From Macquaria australasica (lineage: Eukaryota; Chordata; Actinopteri; Centrarchiformes; Percichthyidae), in contig SEMN01000272.1 of NCBI GenBank assembly GCA_005408345.1, positions 186,001-250,000 on the forward strand: a DNA stretch of 64,000 nt. The letters run 5' to 3'. The notes beneath the pieces were generated by a model that was not told the origin of the DNA, did not search any database, and saw only the letters and a program-made list of their open reading frames with translations. The translations under genes were made by a program, and so were the position numbers. Of this stretch, positions 23,524-36,400 are shown one piece after another (position 1 is the stretch's first letter; each line of letters opens with the position of its first letter).

Positions 23524-26500
23524 GCGTAACCCACTGTCTCACACAAACTTGTAGTCAGACGACATTCCAGACTATCTCAACCAATGGCAGAGGAACAGTG
23601 CCCTGCAGTCTATACTGCTGCCTCTGCCAGGGCACATACACAGAAACTCTCACACTCCAGAGGGCTTGGTGGTTGGCAAGGGAGACGGAGTGCATTGGAT
23701 TTACTTTTGGGAATAACCCTAAGCATGAGCTCACCTCTCGCTTCCCTGTTTTCCTTCCTTTGACTCTCCATACCCTCCTACTGCCTCCTCCGCTACTTCT
23801 CCTTAACCAGTCCTCTTTGGACATGCAGTGACATCACCCTGATCTGACACTATTCACCTCCCCAATCCCTCCCTCCCTATTTTCTCATCCTTCCTCCCCT
23901 TCTCACTGTCACCCATTTTACTGTAAGCCATGTGACTGACAGCTGCAGCTGCAAGTGCTTCAGCGGGCCTTCACTTCAGCTGTGTGGCTTTGTAAAGATC
24001 CGACCCTCCCTCCAGCCTCCACTCCCATCGGGCCTACAGGCCTTCCCCTAGCAACAGGCTTCAAGTCAGGCCAAAAAAAGACACCCCGATCATTTGGAGG
24101 GGCTGCGACTCTGCATAGTTTGTGCAAGTAAAGGTGAACTTGTATCAAAAGCAAAGGGAACAGGAGTTTGTGCTAAACCCTTACAGATCCAGACTGGTAG
24201 AAAACCCAACAACACACAATAATAACAGCTCAGACCTGTTGGAAACATGACAAATTTTAACAAACAGATGTCAGAGTTGCTTAATCAAACCTCAAATTCC
24301 CCCTTACTGACATGTTCACAGCTTACAAGAATGTTCTGACCACACTGATGATAAATTCTGAGAAGCAGGCAGATGACACGTGGGGTGAAGAGAGTTAAGG
24401 TGTGACTCCCGCAAAGCTTACCACTGAAAATGATACGACGATGACCAATATTACAGGAACCTGCTGCTGCGTACTTTACTACCAGTCAGTCAGCCGACGT
24501 GCTAGCAAGGTGTAAAAGAATACACACCGAGTGAAGCTAATGGTTAGCTTAGGGGGGGTTCAACTTTCTTGTTTCAGGTTGAGTGAGATGTAAGAATGTT
24601 CCCTGGTCACACGAGGGGAAAAACTATGGCACGCTGGAAAACAGTCCACCCAACAGATGATACGGGTGGAATGCTGTCACAATTGTACTCATCACTGTGT
24701 GTGTGTGTGTGTTTGTATAGAATCAGAAACATACCAAGAAGTGTTGTTATCTTGTTATAAGAATTGTAACAAGCTTTCAGCGTCAGCCTTTTGATTTTTA
24801 TCTTATAAGCTTATTTTGATCTAACCTTAGAGAAAGCATTTCATTGTATTGTATTTGTTTTGTGTGCATCGCATTCCTTTAGCATCACAGTAACACAGAC
24901 AATTGTTGGTACTGAGATAACACTGAAGACTTAAATAAGTGTTGAACGAATAATGAGGTCTGGCTCGTGTAACCACTTCTTTAAAGTAGCAGTACCTCAA
25001 TTATTATTACTTTATTTTAACTTCCACCTAAAAAAAAGTACGATAAACTTCACCCGTATTACAATAATCAGAATATTTAACGTGACACATTCCTATGCAT
25101 TTCCCTCAAATGTTGCATTAGCTGGCTTCCAAATGGCAACTTGAATAAAGTTGTCAAACTACCACTTTCTTGCCATGAGTTTCCCTCAACAGTGTAAAAA
25201 ATGAGACTGTTGATGGACTACAGAGCTCACGTTTGTGACACACACACGCCCTTACCAAATAGGGCAGTAAATCTCCAGTGAGATGCCAGTGCAGGCAGTC
25301 CCCACAGGCGCAGTTTCACAACTGCGAGCAACCAAGTCGGAACTATATAGGAGCTGACACTCCAAGCAGCCAGTACCGCTACCACATGGCCAGCTAATAA
25401 GACTAGTCAGTTACGTGACCACATAGTAATCTCTCAAGACAGAGGCCCATATTTATGCCAATGGAGCTCAAGTGGAGAGGGGATTTTTGCTCTACTTTAA
25501 TGTAATAGAGTCACATTCATCGCCAACTTCACATTAATGCAGCATTACTTCTGCAAAGGCATATGCATCCTCCACAGACATCAAGAGACTATTTCAAGAG
25601 CATTTCAAAGAGGCCACTGGCCTAAGAATACAGCGACAGAGAGCCAGATCATTCTGGTACCATGCTAAGCAGTAAATGGGGGGGTACTCACAGGTAGAGG
25701 GATACAATCTTGGAAGCAGCCTGTCCTAAATCTGGTATGGAGGTCAGCTCATTGTGGTCCAGCCGCCTGAAAGTGACAAACACACTCAGTAGTAAGTTAG
25801 AGAGCAAGACTGTGCCCTGAAGGAAAACACAAAGAAATGCACAAGAATGATATGTTGTTATGAGGTTAGAGGAGAGATAGAGATTAGTAGTAGATACTTA
25901 CAAACTGAAAAAAAAATTGGAGCAAAGGAAAGAATTTTAGTAGCCTTAATCAACAAAAGTAAGAATTCTTATTTTAAATCTCAAATTTAGGCACAAAAAC
26001 AGAGCCTGCGTGAAACTAAAGCTACACTCAATGTTTGTGAAGATGTAACTTGTAATTTCTACACAAGAGGTACATGCTAGCTGAGATGCCACAGTGTTGT
26101 CGTGGGCTATTCCACGTGCTCCGCATCACATGGGGCTAAATTCAATCAAACCTCGTATAAATCAAAAGATTTCAAATGCAACTTGTCACGTCGGCCACAG
26201 AGCAAGTAGCAAGTCATCCTTTTCAAAACCAAAAATAACACAGGGGAGTAAAACAGATGTCGAGGAGCGTATGACTGGCCTGGCCCGGCCTGCCAAAGAT
26301 GTCACCAGTGTGTGTATCACCAGTTAGCTCGTGTATGTGTGTGTACGTGTCTTGTGTACTGGTGCTGAGTGACAGAGCCAAGCCCTCTCCTCACCGTATA
26401 AAATATTTACAAGGCCAGCGTTGGCCACAGTATCGGGTGGTGGAGGGGAGGCTTAATATAGAAAACCACTACTTTATTCTCAATTGGACTTAGTTCAAGG

Positions 26501-28434
26501 CAACACATACAAGGATGCTACTAGGAAGTAGAGGGGCGACCATGGACGTTAGTCAGAATTAAGTCATTGATAAAAATGTATCACAACTGACACTTCAAGT
26601 AAAAAAAAAAAAACTAAGCTACAGTCAGAGTTTAATGAAGAGCAGGAGAAAAAAGGTTGAATTTAACTATTTCCTCACCATCTGCGCTCATTTTCTCACT
26701 CCACGCTGTTTCTGTTGTTGTGTCACATGTCGATGGTGCAACCGAACAACACGCCTGTTAAATGATTGGCTGTTTGCATGTCACCACCGGTTGGGACCTA
26801 TCTATGTCGTGAAGTTTATATAAGAAAAGACTCTAATCAGTGTCAGTCAGTCTCCCCCATGTCCCCTGACCCACACCATGAGGGCACGCCTCCTACAGTT
26901 GTTGTTCCCTCACTTGTTGCAATTTTTAAATTAGCTGAATTTGAGGGTGTAGTTACACTTTAATGCATTTAAGTGAAACTATCGAAAAATGTTCGTATTT
27001 CTATTGATGAAGTGTCTATCGCTGGTACATATTGCTACCGTTTTATCGCCCAGGCCTACTCACAACAAAGAAAAAGAGACTAACAGGTCTAAACGCAAGT
27101 CCATTAGAAAGTGTTCAGGGGTTTGCTGTCGACAATGGAAATCGTGTGTATGTGAGTATTTTGTTGGCGACTACTTACAGCTCTCTCAAGTTGGGAAGGT
27201 TGTCAAAAGCTTCAACATCGATGGTGGTCAGCTTGTTGTGGCCAAGATTTCTGAAAAAAGGAAAGAAGATGTAAATAAAAAAATAGTTCAAATCCTTGCA
27301 TGCCTAATAGCAGACAGGGGAGAACAATTAACTAAATACCAGCAGGCAGTGCAACAAATTTTTTTAACAACTTTTATTGTATTTGCCATAGCCATATTTC
27401 AGTAGTTCAAATAAGGATCCTGATCAATAACAACAATTATCCCTCCCATTCAACAAACAGCCTCATCTGTCCACATTAAGTACGCCTGAAAAACACTGCA
27501 GTACACCCATTCTGCCGGCCTTCAAGGAGGGCCGGATCAATACTATCGATACAGAGTGCCTCTCTCTCTCCTGGCTCACTTTCCAAACATAACCCACAGG
27601 CTATTCATCTGCAGCAGTCAATTTGCACTTTAGACTAACGGTGTATTTAATAGCTGGCACTTGACTTGTACAGAGGCTTATTAGAGTGATTTGTCCAGTG
27701 ATATAGCGTTACCACCGTCAAGAGAGTGTGTGTGTTTGTGTGTGTGTGTGTGTGTGTGGGGCGCATATGTGTGTGCACACCTAACGCACATCTGCATTTA
27801 AGATTGAGCTTCCCACGCCATATGAATCAAATCTATATCACGCATATACAAGTATAACAAGTGCCATCTCTGTCACACACACACACACACACACCTCCTG
27901 CCTGGCTGGCATGCAGCCTGCCCGTTGGCAGAGAGGAGGCTGCAGTGAGGGTGGTGTTTGTGTGGTGGGGTTAGGCAAGACAAAGGGAGCCCACAGCTCC
28001 GAGCTGCCTGCCTCCCTGCCCCTCCATCCCGCTTTCCAGACGTGAGAGACGACCCAGGAATGTTTCACAGGCTTGCCGAGAGATGGCTGCTTGTTCCCAG
28101 AGACTCGAGGTGGGGGGGACACTTTTACCTGATGCAACACATTCCTCATCCTCTTGTCCCACTTGTGGCCTTAAAAGACTGCTGTAGGGAGGAAAAGGGG
28201 GTTTAGGCTGAACTTTATGTCATTGATTCTTCATTTTAGAGAAATGGATATTAAAAAGGCTAATGTGAGGAGGCTGGGTAAATACTACAGCAAAACACTG
28301 TTAGTGTCTTTATCTAATACTAGGTATTCCTATCAATCTCAATCTCTGTCTCACTTGACAGATTTCCCTTTCTTGTCGTCTGTGCTTGACTGCAGATAAT
28401 GACGGTCTCCCTCCCTAAATCGTTCTCTTTCTCT

Positions 28435-28476
<42 letters not shown>

Positions 28477-31400
28477 CAAGATAATAGCAGAGCATGTGTC
28501 TGCCCTCCAGGAACAGGCCTGACAGGGAGGTGTGTGCATGTGTGTCTGTGTTGTGATCATTTACTTGGGCGCCTCCCATTGCGGCCTAGATCGCCAAATT
28601 GTCGTCCCCTGCAACAAGAGGCAATTACCTCGTTATGGCGAAGCTAAATGAAAAATCACACGGCTTTCCTATGGGCCGTGTGATTTTTTGAAGGTATATT
28701 TATTCAGCCAACACACACACACACACAGTTCAGACAACATGAACTTGTGAGAGTGCTGTCATCTGGGAGAGCAATCACTAGTTTTTATCAACCTGCTTTT
28801 GGCACATAACAGGTCAAGGAAGTCTACTAGTGAACCTTGCATTACAAGCAAATAAAGATTTATCCAAGAGCATCACCTCAAAAGAGCCTTTTTTTTTAAG
28901 CATTTCACGGAGGAGGAAATTGGCTATGCACATATATTCATAGGCATGGGACTCAAAGGTTAAAATAAAGACCGGGGCAAAACAGAACAAAGGGATGACT
29001 AACAACAAAAAAAAGAAAAAGCAAGTCACGTTTGAGAGCCAAACCTGCCGTGCTGGTGCTAAAGGCCACAGCAACAAACAAAACTGGTCCTTTGTGTGAG
29101 TACGCAAGCATGCATGTGCCTCTTTCTCAGTCACCTATGGTGTTCACACAACTGGAGTCTTTTTCTCTTCATCTCATTTAGACAGATTTATTTTCTTGCC
29201 TATCAGATTAGATAAGTTTGACAGCGTTTTAACACCTACTGCATGAGGCGATGGTGATAACACTGCCCCCCCTAACACTGGGTGGAGGACTTCAGTGTTA
29301 AGCGTGGTTAGAGCTTTACCCTACAATCATGCTGTTTCTGGAAGAATTTGCCGAGCCAGGATCAGAAGCTTAGGAAGTCATTTGAGTTTTTCTGGCCAAA
29401 ACCAGCAGAAACAAACACACTGAGGAGAATGAGAACTTTTCAAATAACCTGTCAATCTCTACACTAGGCGCAGAGAACAAACCAGCGATGGCACAACAGC
29501 TTCCATAAGTTTACACCATATAATTCAACCGGCCGGAAAAGGATGTATAGTTGAGGTGGGAACGGTTGCTGTGATTAACCATGGCAAACACTACAAAGCA
29601 GCTTGCCTTAATGCTTCAAACACAGCATTCCATTGTTTGGTACAACTAGTTTATACAAATGGGCAGGGCTGTTTGACATTAGTCAGCGGGATCAAAATCA
29701 AAAGAACTTCCTGCCAGGTACTTAACCAAAGAAAGTGTGTGATAATTTAAGGCTGCGTATCGAGCCAAATACTAATTTTCCCCCTGAATTCAAACTGTTC
29801 TGACTGGTGCACCGCAGCCATGGATGTATGAAGAGAACTGGATACAGCGTCGGAGGTGTGGCCCCATTAAATACTATGAAAGTTGCTCAGTGGCGCATGA
29901 AGCCAAAATAAGTTCACAAAACTAAATAAAATGTTCAACTTTCGGGTATAAAATCACCCGGATCTTCCGCATAGCTTCCGAATTGTGTGACCCACTTTTA
30001 GGACACAATGATTTAAATAAGAGCTATTTAAGTGTTTATATTGGGAAGTCTTTTGGGACCAGTGTGCATCACGTGACAGACCCGGAAGTTGTAATAGAGT
30101 GCTGCAGGGATGATGTATTTTTGTAGGCCAACCCAGAAGTTAGCATCGCCCTGGTTCCCTCGACAAAAAGCCAATGTGATTTTTCCATTGGATTTTGGAT
30201 TGATGAAGAAAATGAGCTCTGTGGCAAATAACAGTTCATGATCCTTACATGTTTTGTTCAGCAAGATAATCTTCACAAATGAACACCACTTTTATGATTT
30301 TTGAAGCGTAAATGCAGTCACCAGAAGTAAAAAGCTAACGTTAGGCTATAAATGAACTACACCACGGTCGCATGACTTCAACATCAACACCACTAAGCTT
30401 CCAACTTGCAATCTGAATTTGCGTGCTTTCCTCTTCTACAAAAGCCTTATGGAAAGTTTGAGTTAAAATAGTTTGCAGGAGCGCGAGTATAAACACAACA
30501 AGGCTGTAAAGGCGAACGAGTGAATAGATGAGTTTCTGTGTTCGGCGTGATGATATTTAATGTCCCCGACAACCTCTCTAGTCTCATTTAGCCACTTGTT
30601 AGCAACCGCCTTTTTTAGGACACCTAAAAGCTTTAAAATTCATGAATGGGCTATTTACTTTTGTATTTTATGTCGTAGAACAAAAAGTGAAAATCTCTTA
30701 AGCTTGTGTTAACCACAGACCTTATTTCAGGCATCTAACCAAAAACCCATTCAAGAAACCCATTGACTTCCAGACAAGGGAACCGGAAGTGCAAAAATGC
30801 TAACTTATTTCTGGGTTTAGGGACTCATTCCTGCAGCACTCTATTACACGTTTAGGCTACTATGTCAAATTGGCTTCAAAGCCCAGCGTGCTTTCTGGGG
30901 GCTTGACTGCAGCCATGTGAGCATTTTGTACATTCAATTATTCATGGCAGGGATAGATGCTAATATTTTCAAGCACTGGCCCCACGGGCCACCAAGCCCC
31001 TAAATTTGGTGGCCAAAGTAAATGTAAAGTTATGTAAAAACAATACAGAAAAGGTAATTTAACGCAACTTAAAACAGCCTTTCTTAACTGTGACACTTCA
31101 ATAAATGAAAAGACATTAACAGAATGAAAATATATTTTTATAATAATTTATTTCAATTGCAAACTCGAAGTTCTTTGAAAACATAAGGTACATATATTCT
31201 CTCACAGTCCCTTAGCTTGGATTTGGGATGTTTGTGGAACTATAACGTTACTTTGGTGAAGGCAAAGTATATCCAGTATAGGGATAAAACTTGGTGGCCA
31301 CAGGGGGCCACCTACATGGAGTATTTGGTGGCCACGGGCCATAGGGCCATGGTTAATGTCGAACCCTGCGTGGTTTAAAAAGACAATTTAATAAAAGTAT

Positions 31401-33367
31401 TAAAATGAATTAATCATTATTCTTGCTCTTGCACATTCTTGCAGTTGTTTTACAAGTATCAGTTGAATTTAATTTATCACTTTATCAGTTTGTAGAATAA
31501 TCAAACAATTATACCTAACCACAGAAACATGCCATGATTATTCTGGTGGCGCACAAAGTTCCTCTGTAGTTTCAAGTTAAAACTGTATTCACAAATATAA
31601 AAAACAGGCCCCATTCAACATCTACTGTCTGTTCTCAGCTGCACTTACCAACATTTCAACTGTGTTCTAGCATAGTGAGCACAAAGGTCAGCATAACCTC
31701 TTTTCTGTCAGCAGAACTGCGGAGACACGAAACAAGAGGGCAGCTGGAAAGAGGGCTGGTCTGGCGGTAAAGAGGCGCAGTTAAACTCCTGCCTTCCAAC
31801 CCCACCCATCCAGCCGCCACCCCCCCCCCCCCCCCACGCATCACAAACAATAACCACAAACACTGAGAGACCGTTAAATATCAGGAGGAGAAAGCTCCTC
31901 TATTGAACACGGCAGAAATTTGAGAAGCAAGGCTGTAAAAATAACACCACAAAAAAGACAAACGGTTATGTCAGAGACAAACAAATAATCAACCACCTGT
32001 TGCCCTGAAGCAAGGTCATTAGTTTGGAAACAACCAGTCAGTTAATGAATCCCAAAATTAATTGATCATTGATTAAGTCATCTATCAAGCATAACCTTGC
32101 TTTTCTCCACTCACTATCATTATAAATATGTACAACTTTGGGTTTTTGGACTATTATATGACAAATGTAGCTTGTGGGGGGCATTCATCTACTACTCAAA
32201 GGATATATGAGCAGCGTGAGACATTAGCTTCAATCTGAGCCTGCCTGGAAAAGAAGTCCTCAAAAGACACCGTGATAAACTCATAAAAGGCCTGTCTGAC
32301 TAAGCAAACTGTCTAAGGAAGAAAAATAGGGCTCAGCGCCTGCAGTAGACCGTCATTTGCTGGACCATGCAGCTGATCTGACATATAAAACTCATTAAAA
32401 GGCTTTAAAAAATAGCTGCGTTATGGGTGCTGTGGGAGTAGAGGAAAGCTGGGAGTGCGGGAGTGATGTCATTGCATATGACACTATGCTTGTAAGTCAG
32501 CGCGCGGTCCGTGTGTGGGAGAGAGGAGATATGGGGAGGGAGGAAGAGAGCAGGGACTTACACACACAGATACATCATCATTATCTTCCCCATTTCTAGC
32601 ACGGATAAATGCGGTGTGAACTTTGCTCGCTGAAAGTGTGAAGTGATGTCAGTGATGAGCCTTCTGTGTAGTCCAGCTGGGAGACAAAGGACCCTTAATG
32701 TGGTCGATTTCAGAGCATCATAAAACTAGTCAAACAATAACCTGAGTGTCAGAGGGCCAGACGCACATACACACACACACCACTCTTCCTGTCATTAAGG
32801 GCCAGTTTATAGCCAACCAACTGCAGTGAGAGTGTACACAATGCTAACACCAGCAGCTCCAGGCCACCATTTTACACAGCAGTCACACAGAGGAAGGAAA
32901 CAGGCAGAACAAAGCCAGTATCTTATCAACTTTGACAAGGTTAAAAGCATAAGCCGACGAACAAGATTTGCAATAACTATGTCAAATATGATGGGCTAAT
33001 AATCGGAGTAAGAACACCAGTAAGATCTTCGGGAGGGTGAGGAGAACTTAACAGACACAACTTAACAAAGGAGTCGCTCCAGCCTTTGAAATCAGCCTAG
33101 GCTAGGAGCGTGAGTCAGTTTCTGAAGTTTTTTTCCGAGGCAGGAAGACCGGGCCACATCTTGGGGCCATATGCGCCGCCGTTCTTCACACTGCTGGTTT
33201 TTGGGCCTGAAGCAGGGGATGGAGCGGGGCACTCAAAACACAAAACAGGGAGGCAGTTGGGAAAAGGGTCTGCGCTTAGCCCGAGGCGCTGCATGAACCC
33301 ACGGCCATGCCTAACGACGCCCAGCCTGGACGAAGCACAATAACACTCACGCTGTCCACGCTGCATA

Positions 33368-33403
<36 letters not shown>

Positions 33404-36400
33404 ATCATGCTCCTGCATTTAACACTGGATTCTTGCGTGATAACAATGTAATTTGTTACAAATGGCGCCAGGGTACTTCATAATGAGTAAAAGGAAATGA
33501 GTGTCCCCAATAATTAATCTGCAAGAATAACATAAATACTGTATGTCTCTTTAGCGGGGCTATTGTTTAAGTACTGCACAGACAGCTGACCTTATGCACT
33601 TAACTTGAAAAGGAAACAAAAAGACAGGATCGTTAGTCAATTTTTTCCCAACTTACTGTTTATTATACTAACAGAGCAACATTCTGCAATAATTACACCC
33701 CAGCCAGTGGTGAAACAAGTGTCTAAATAGTGGACTGTGCTATCTTTACAATCTGAGGGCATGTGAATGTGTAGCTGTCTAGACAGTGGAGCTCTGATGC
33801 TCCTTTCCTTTCTACAGTATCAGAAAGTACAGAGGCTAATATGGGGGGGTGGGGGTTGAAAAAAAATGTTTGGCCCAACTTAGCACTCAGAGCTCCAATC
33901 ACTTCTCGAAGGACTGCCTGTTTTCTGGGGAGAAGCTGCTTCACTTGCACAGTACCTCTCCCTCTCCGTCCAAGTCACGCTTGTTTTTTTCTTCTTTTTT
34001 TCTAACATCTTCTCCAGATTTCCAAACTCTTACCAGATGTAGAGAATTCACAGATGATTCATCGATCAAGCCCACTTTGTAGACACCGACTTCGGGGGGG
34101 GGGAGAAAATCTTGGCGCCCTAAAAGTGTCTTCAGAAAAGGGCCCATCTATTCTGCTGACTGGATTCCTGTAGGATGACTTGCGGCAGCAGCTGTTTGAT
34201 TGTCATTAAAGCCAGTGCGAGGCCATGAGCTCATTCCATATCTCCATGTTAATGTGAGACTTTATCTGTTGTTATTAGAGTCAGGGCTCAACCTTAGCTG
34301 TTCCTTCCTAATTTGTTCACAGCCAATGTTTTGTATGAATCATCTCAATCGCTTCAAAGAGGATTATTTATAATAAAACAATAGATTGCTGCTTTAAATT
34401 TCCACGTAGGAACTCCCTGCATTTTTACTATCCAACTTAACACTAACCAGCCTGATATTGGAGGAAAAAGTGATAAAAATCAGTGCCAACTGATAATATC
34501 ATCCTAAACCCTTCCAAACATTCGAGTTTGACTTTAAAATATCCGCAAGAGGACATGCGGGTCTCAAGGCTAGGGAAACCATGACAATAAACAAATTTGG
34601 TATAATCACTCCCAATACCTCAAGATTACAAGGCTGCGTAGTGAGAAATGCCCCAGGAACCACAAGAGGCTCAGCCCTGCTCAGTGCTGCTGCTGTTGCT
34701 GCTGCATCTCTGCCCCAACTGCTGATATGTTCAACTGTTTAAGCAAGAGAAGAAGCATTTCTGCAGTATACTGTTCATACATTATTAGTCAGTTCAAACT
34801 TACTAACAGTAGAAATGGCCATGACAGAAGCACTGTACCAAGGGCAAGCAGAGTCCTACTGTGGTAAATTCATTTTTGCATGGGTCACAATATGTGACAT
34901 ACAAGCAGACAGTCCTGCAATGTTTCATTTCCTGTGTTTCCTCGGTGTGTTACAACATGTGTGACAGCGGTTGAGGTTTCTGACCACTGACAGGACTTTC
35001 ACCAAGTACTGGAACCAGCCTGAAGGCAGCAGCAGCAGCAGACCGTGACATTGACAAAACGCTTCCATGCAGTGGGCGGAAAATGTCCCCCCTCATATTC
35101 CCCCAGGCCAGGTGATCTGCAGCCCCACCCCACCCCACCCCACCCTCTGCCGACCACTCCACAACCAGCCAGCTGAGCTCCCTGCCCCTGCCAGGAAACC
35201 ACCAACACAAACCCATTTCCTGAGAGCAGAAGCCAAAACCAACTGTTGGGGGTGGTGTTTACCAATAAGGCTGTACTGTGTGGTTTAAGGCAACGGCTTG
35301 GGGTTGAGTCGCAGCAGAACGTTTGGTGGTGTACACCAAACATTATGGCCAGCACATTGGGAAACCACTTGGGAAATGCTGGGTTATAAAAGGGGACCAT
35401 TCAAGATCAGGCTTCCTCCTGCTTTTCACCAGAGTTGCTGCAAGCTGGTGATGCAAGGACTCGAGACTGACAAATACAAATACAGACAAACCCCATAAAA
35501 AACTGTAGCTTTCTATAATGGTTAAAAACAAAAAGGATTTTACAATCTCACAGGAGAAAAGGTGGAGAGACGCTGGCAAACAGACACCGTGCATCTGCTT
35601 TATCTCTGTCCAACCACAGCAATCTCAGCCAAAATTAGTAATGTTCATGCTTTTATTTACTTGCAAAATCCCATTACGCCTGTGGCACTGTGGGCAAAGA
35701 TGCTTTTCATACACATTAGCACGGCTGCAAATAAGATAAGGCACCACTCCTGAGAGGGAATATGTGACTGCGTGAGAGCAAACTTGCTTTAAATGTTATT
35801 AGGCTATTGATCAATCAGAAACAACGGACAAACATCTGAGGCTGGTGGTCAGTTTGTTAAATGTTAGAAGCACTGAGGTCAAACAGAAAAGGATATGTTT
35901 GAGAGAAGGACATCCATGACTGCAGAGGCTGAAAACCTGTGTGGCCAGTCACAGCAATGGGACAAAATAATAAAAAATTGACACCGCAATATAGGCTACT
36001 ATGGTAAATTTTCTTGCAATGCATTATCAATTCATTAATGTTGCAATAAGTTATTAACACACATATTGTTTTTCTTCTTTACAGGCATGTTCCACACCTA
36101 CTCAATCACACATCTTCCCCACAACAAGTCCTCCTACCTAAACGACACAATAGGTAATTTCCCAATGACTAGTAAAACCACATATATAGGCGTACCAGAC
36201 CTTCGTCATCATGGTGACAATAATAAACATGTGGTTAACATTGTGAAACGGTTGCTGTTTGGTTAAGTTTAGGCATCAAAACTACTTGGTTAGGTCTCGA
36301 AAAAGATCATGATTTGGATTGAAATAAGTATGTTAGTTGCGTAAGTTAAGTTACGTACGTAAGTTAAAATAAGTCAGTGTTGACTTTTGGTTTCACACAG

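Larger units (their letters stand above)
19745..25691 (-). other. lrig1: lrig1 intron 3 (5.9 kb)
   Basis: Non-coding. It holds a CA repeat (21293-21322), a purine-rich tract (21482-21560), a GT repeat (23487-23518), a shorter GT tract (24696-24713) and a complex, repeat-free block at 21770-22210 that could be regulatory. I see no exon-like segment here. Confidence 0.8.

Noticed and set aside
36085..36153. Exon-like plus-strand segment in intron 1 (TTTACAG ... GTAATT)
   Set aside because: It has good splice consensus and an open 69-nt frame, but no partner exon, no recognised peptide and ordinary composition; such matches are expected by chance in 12.8 kb.
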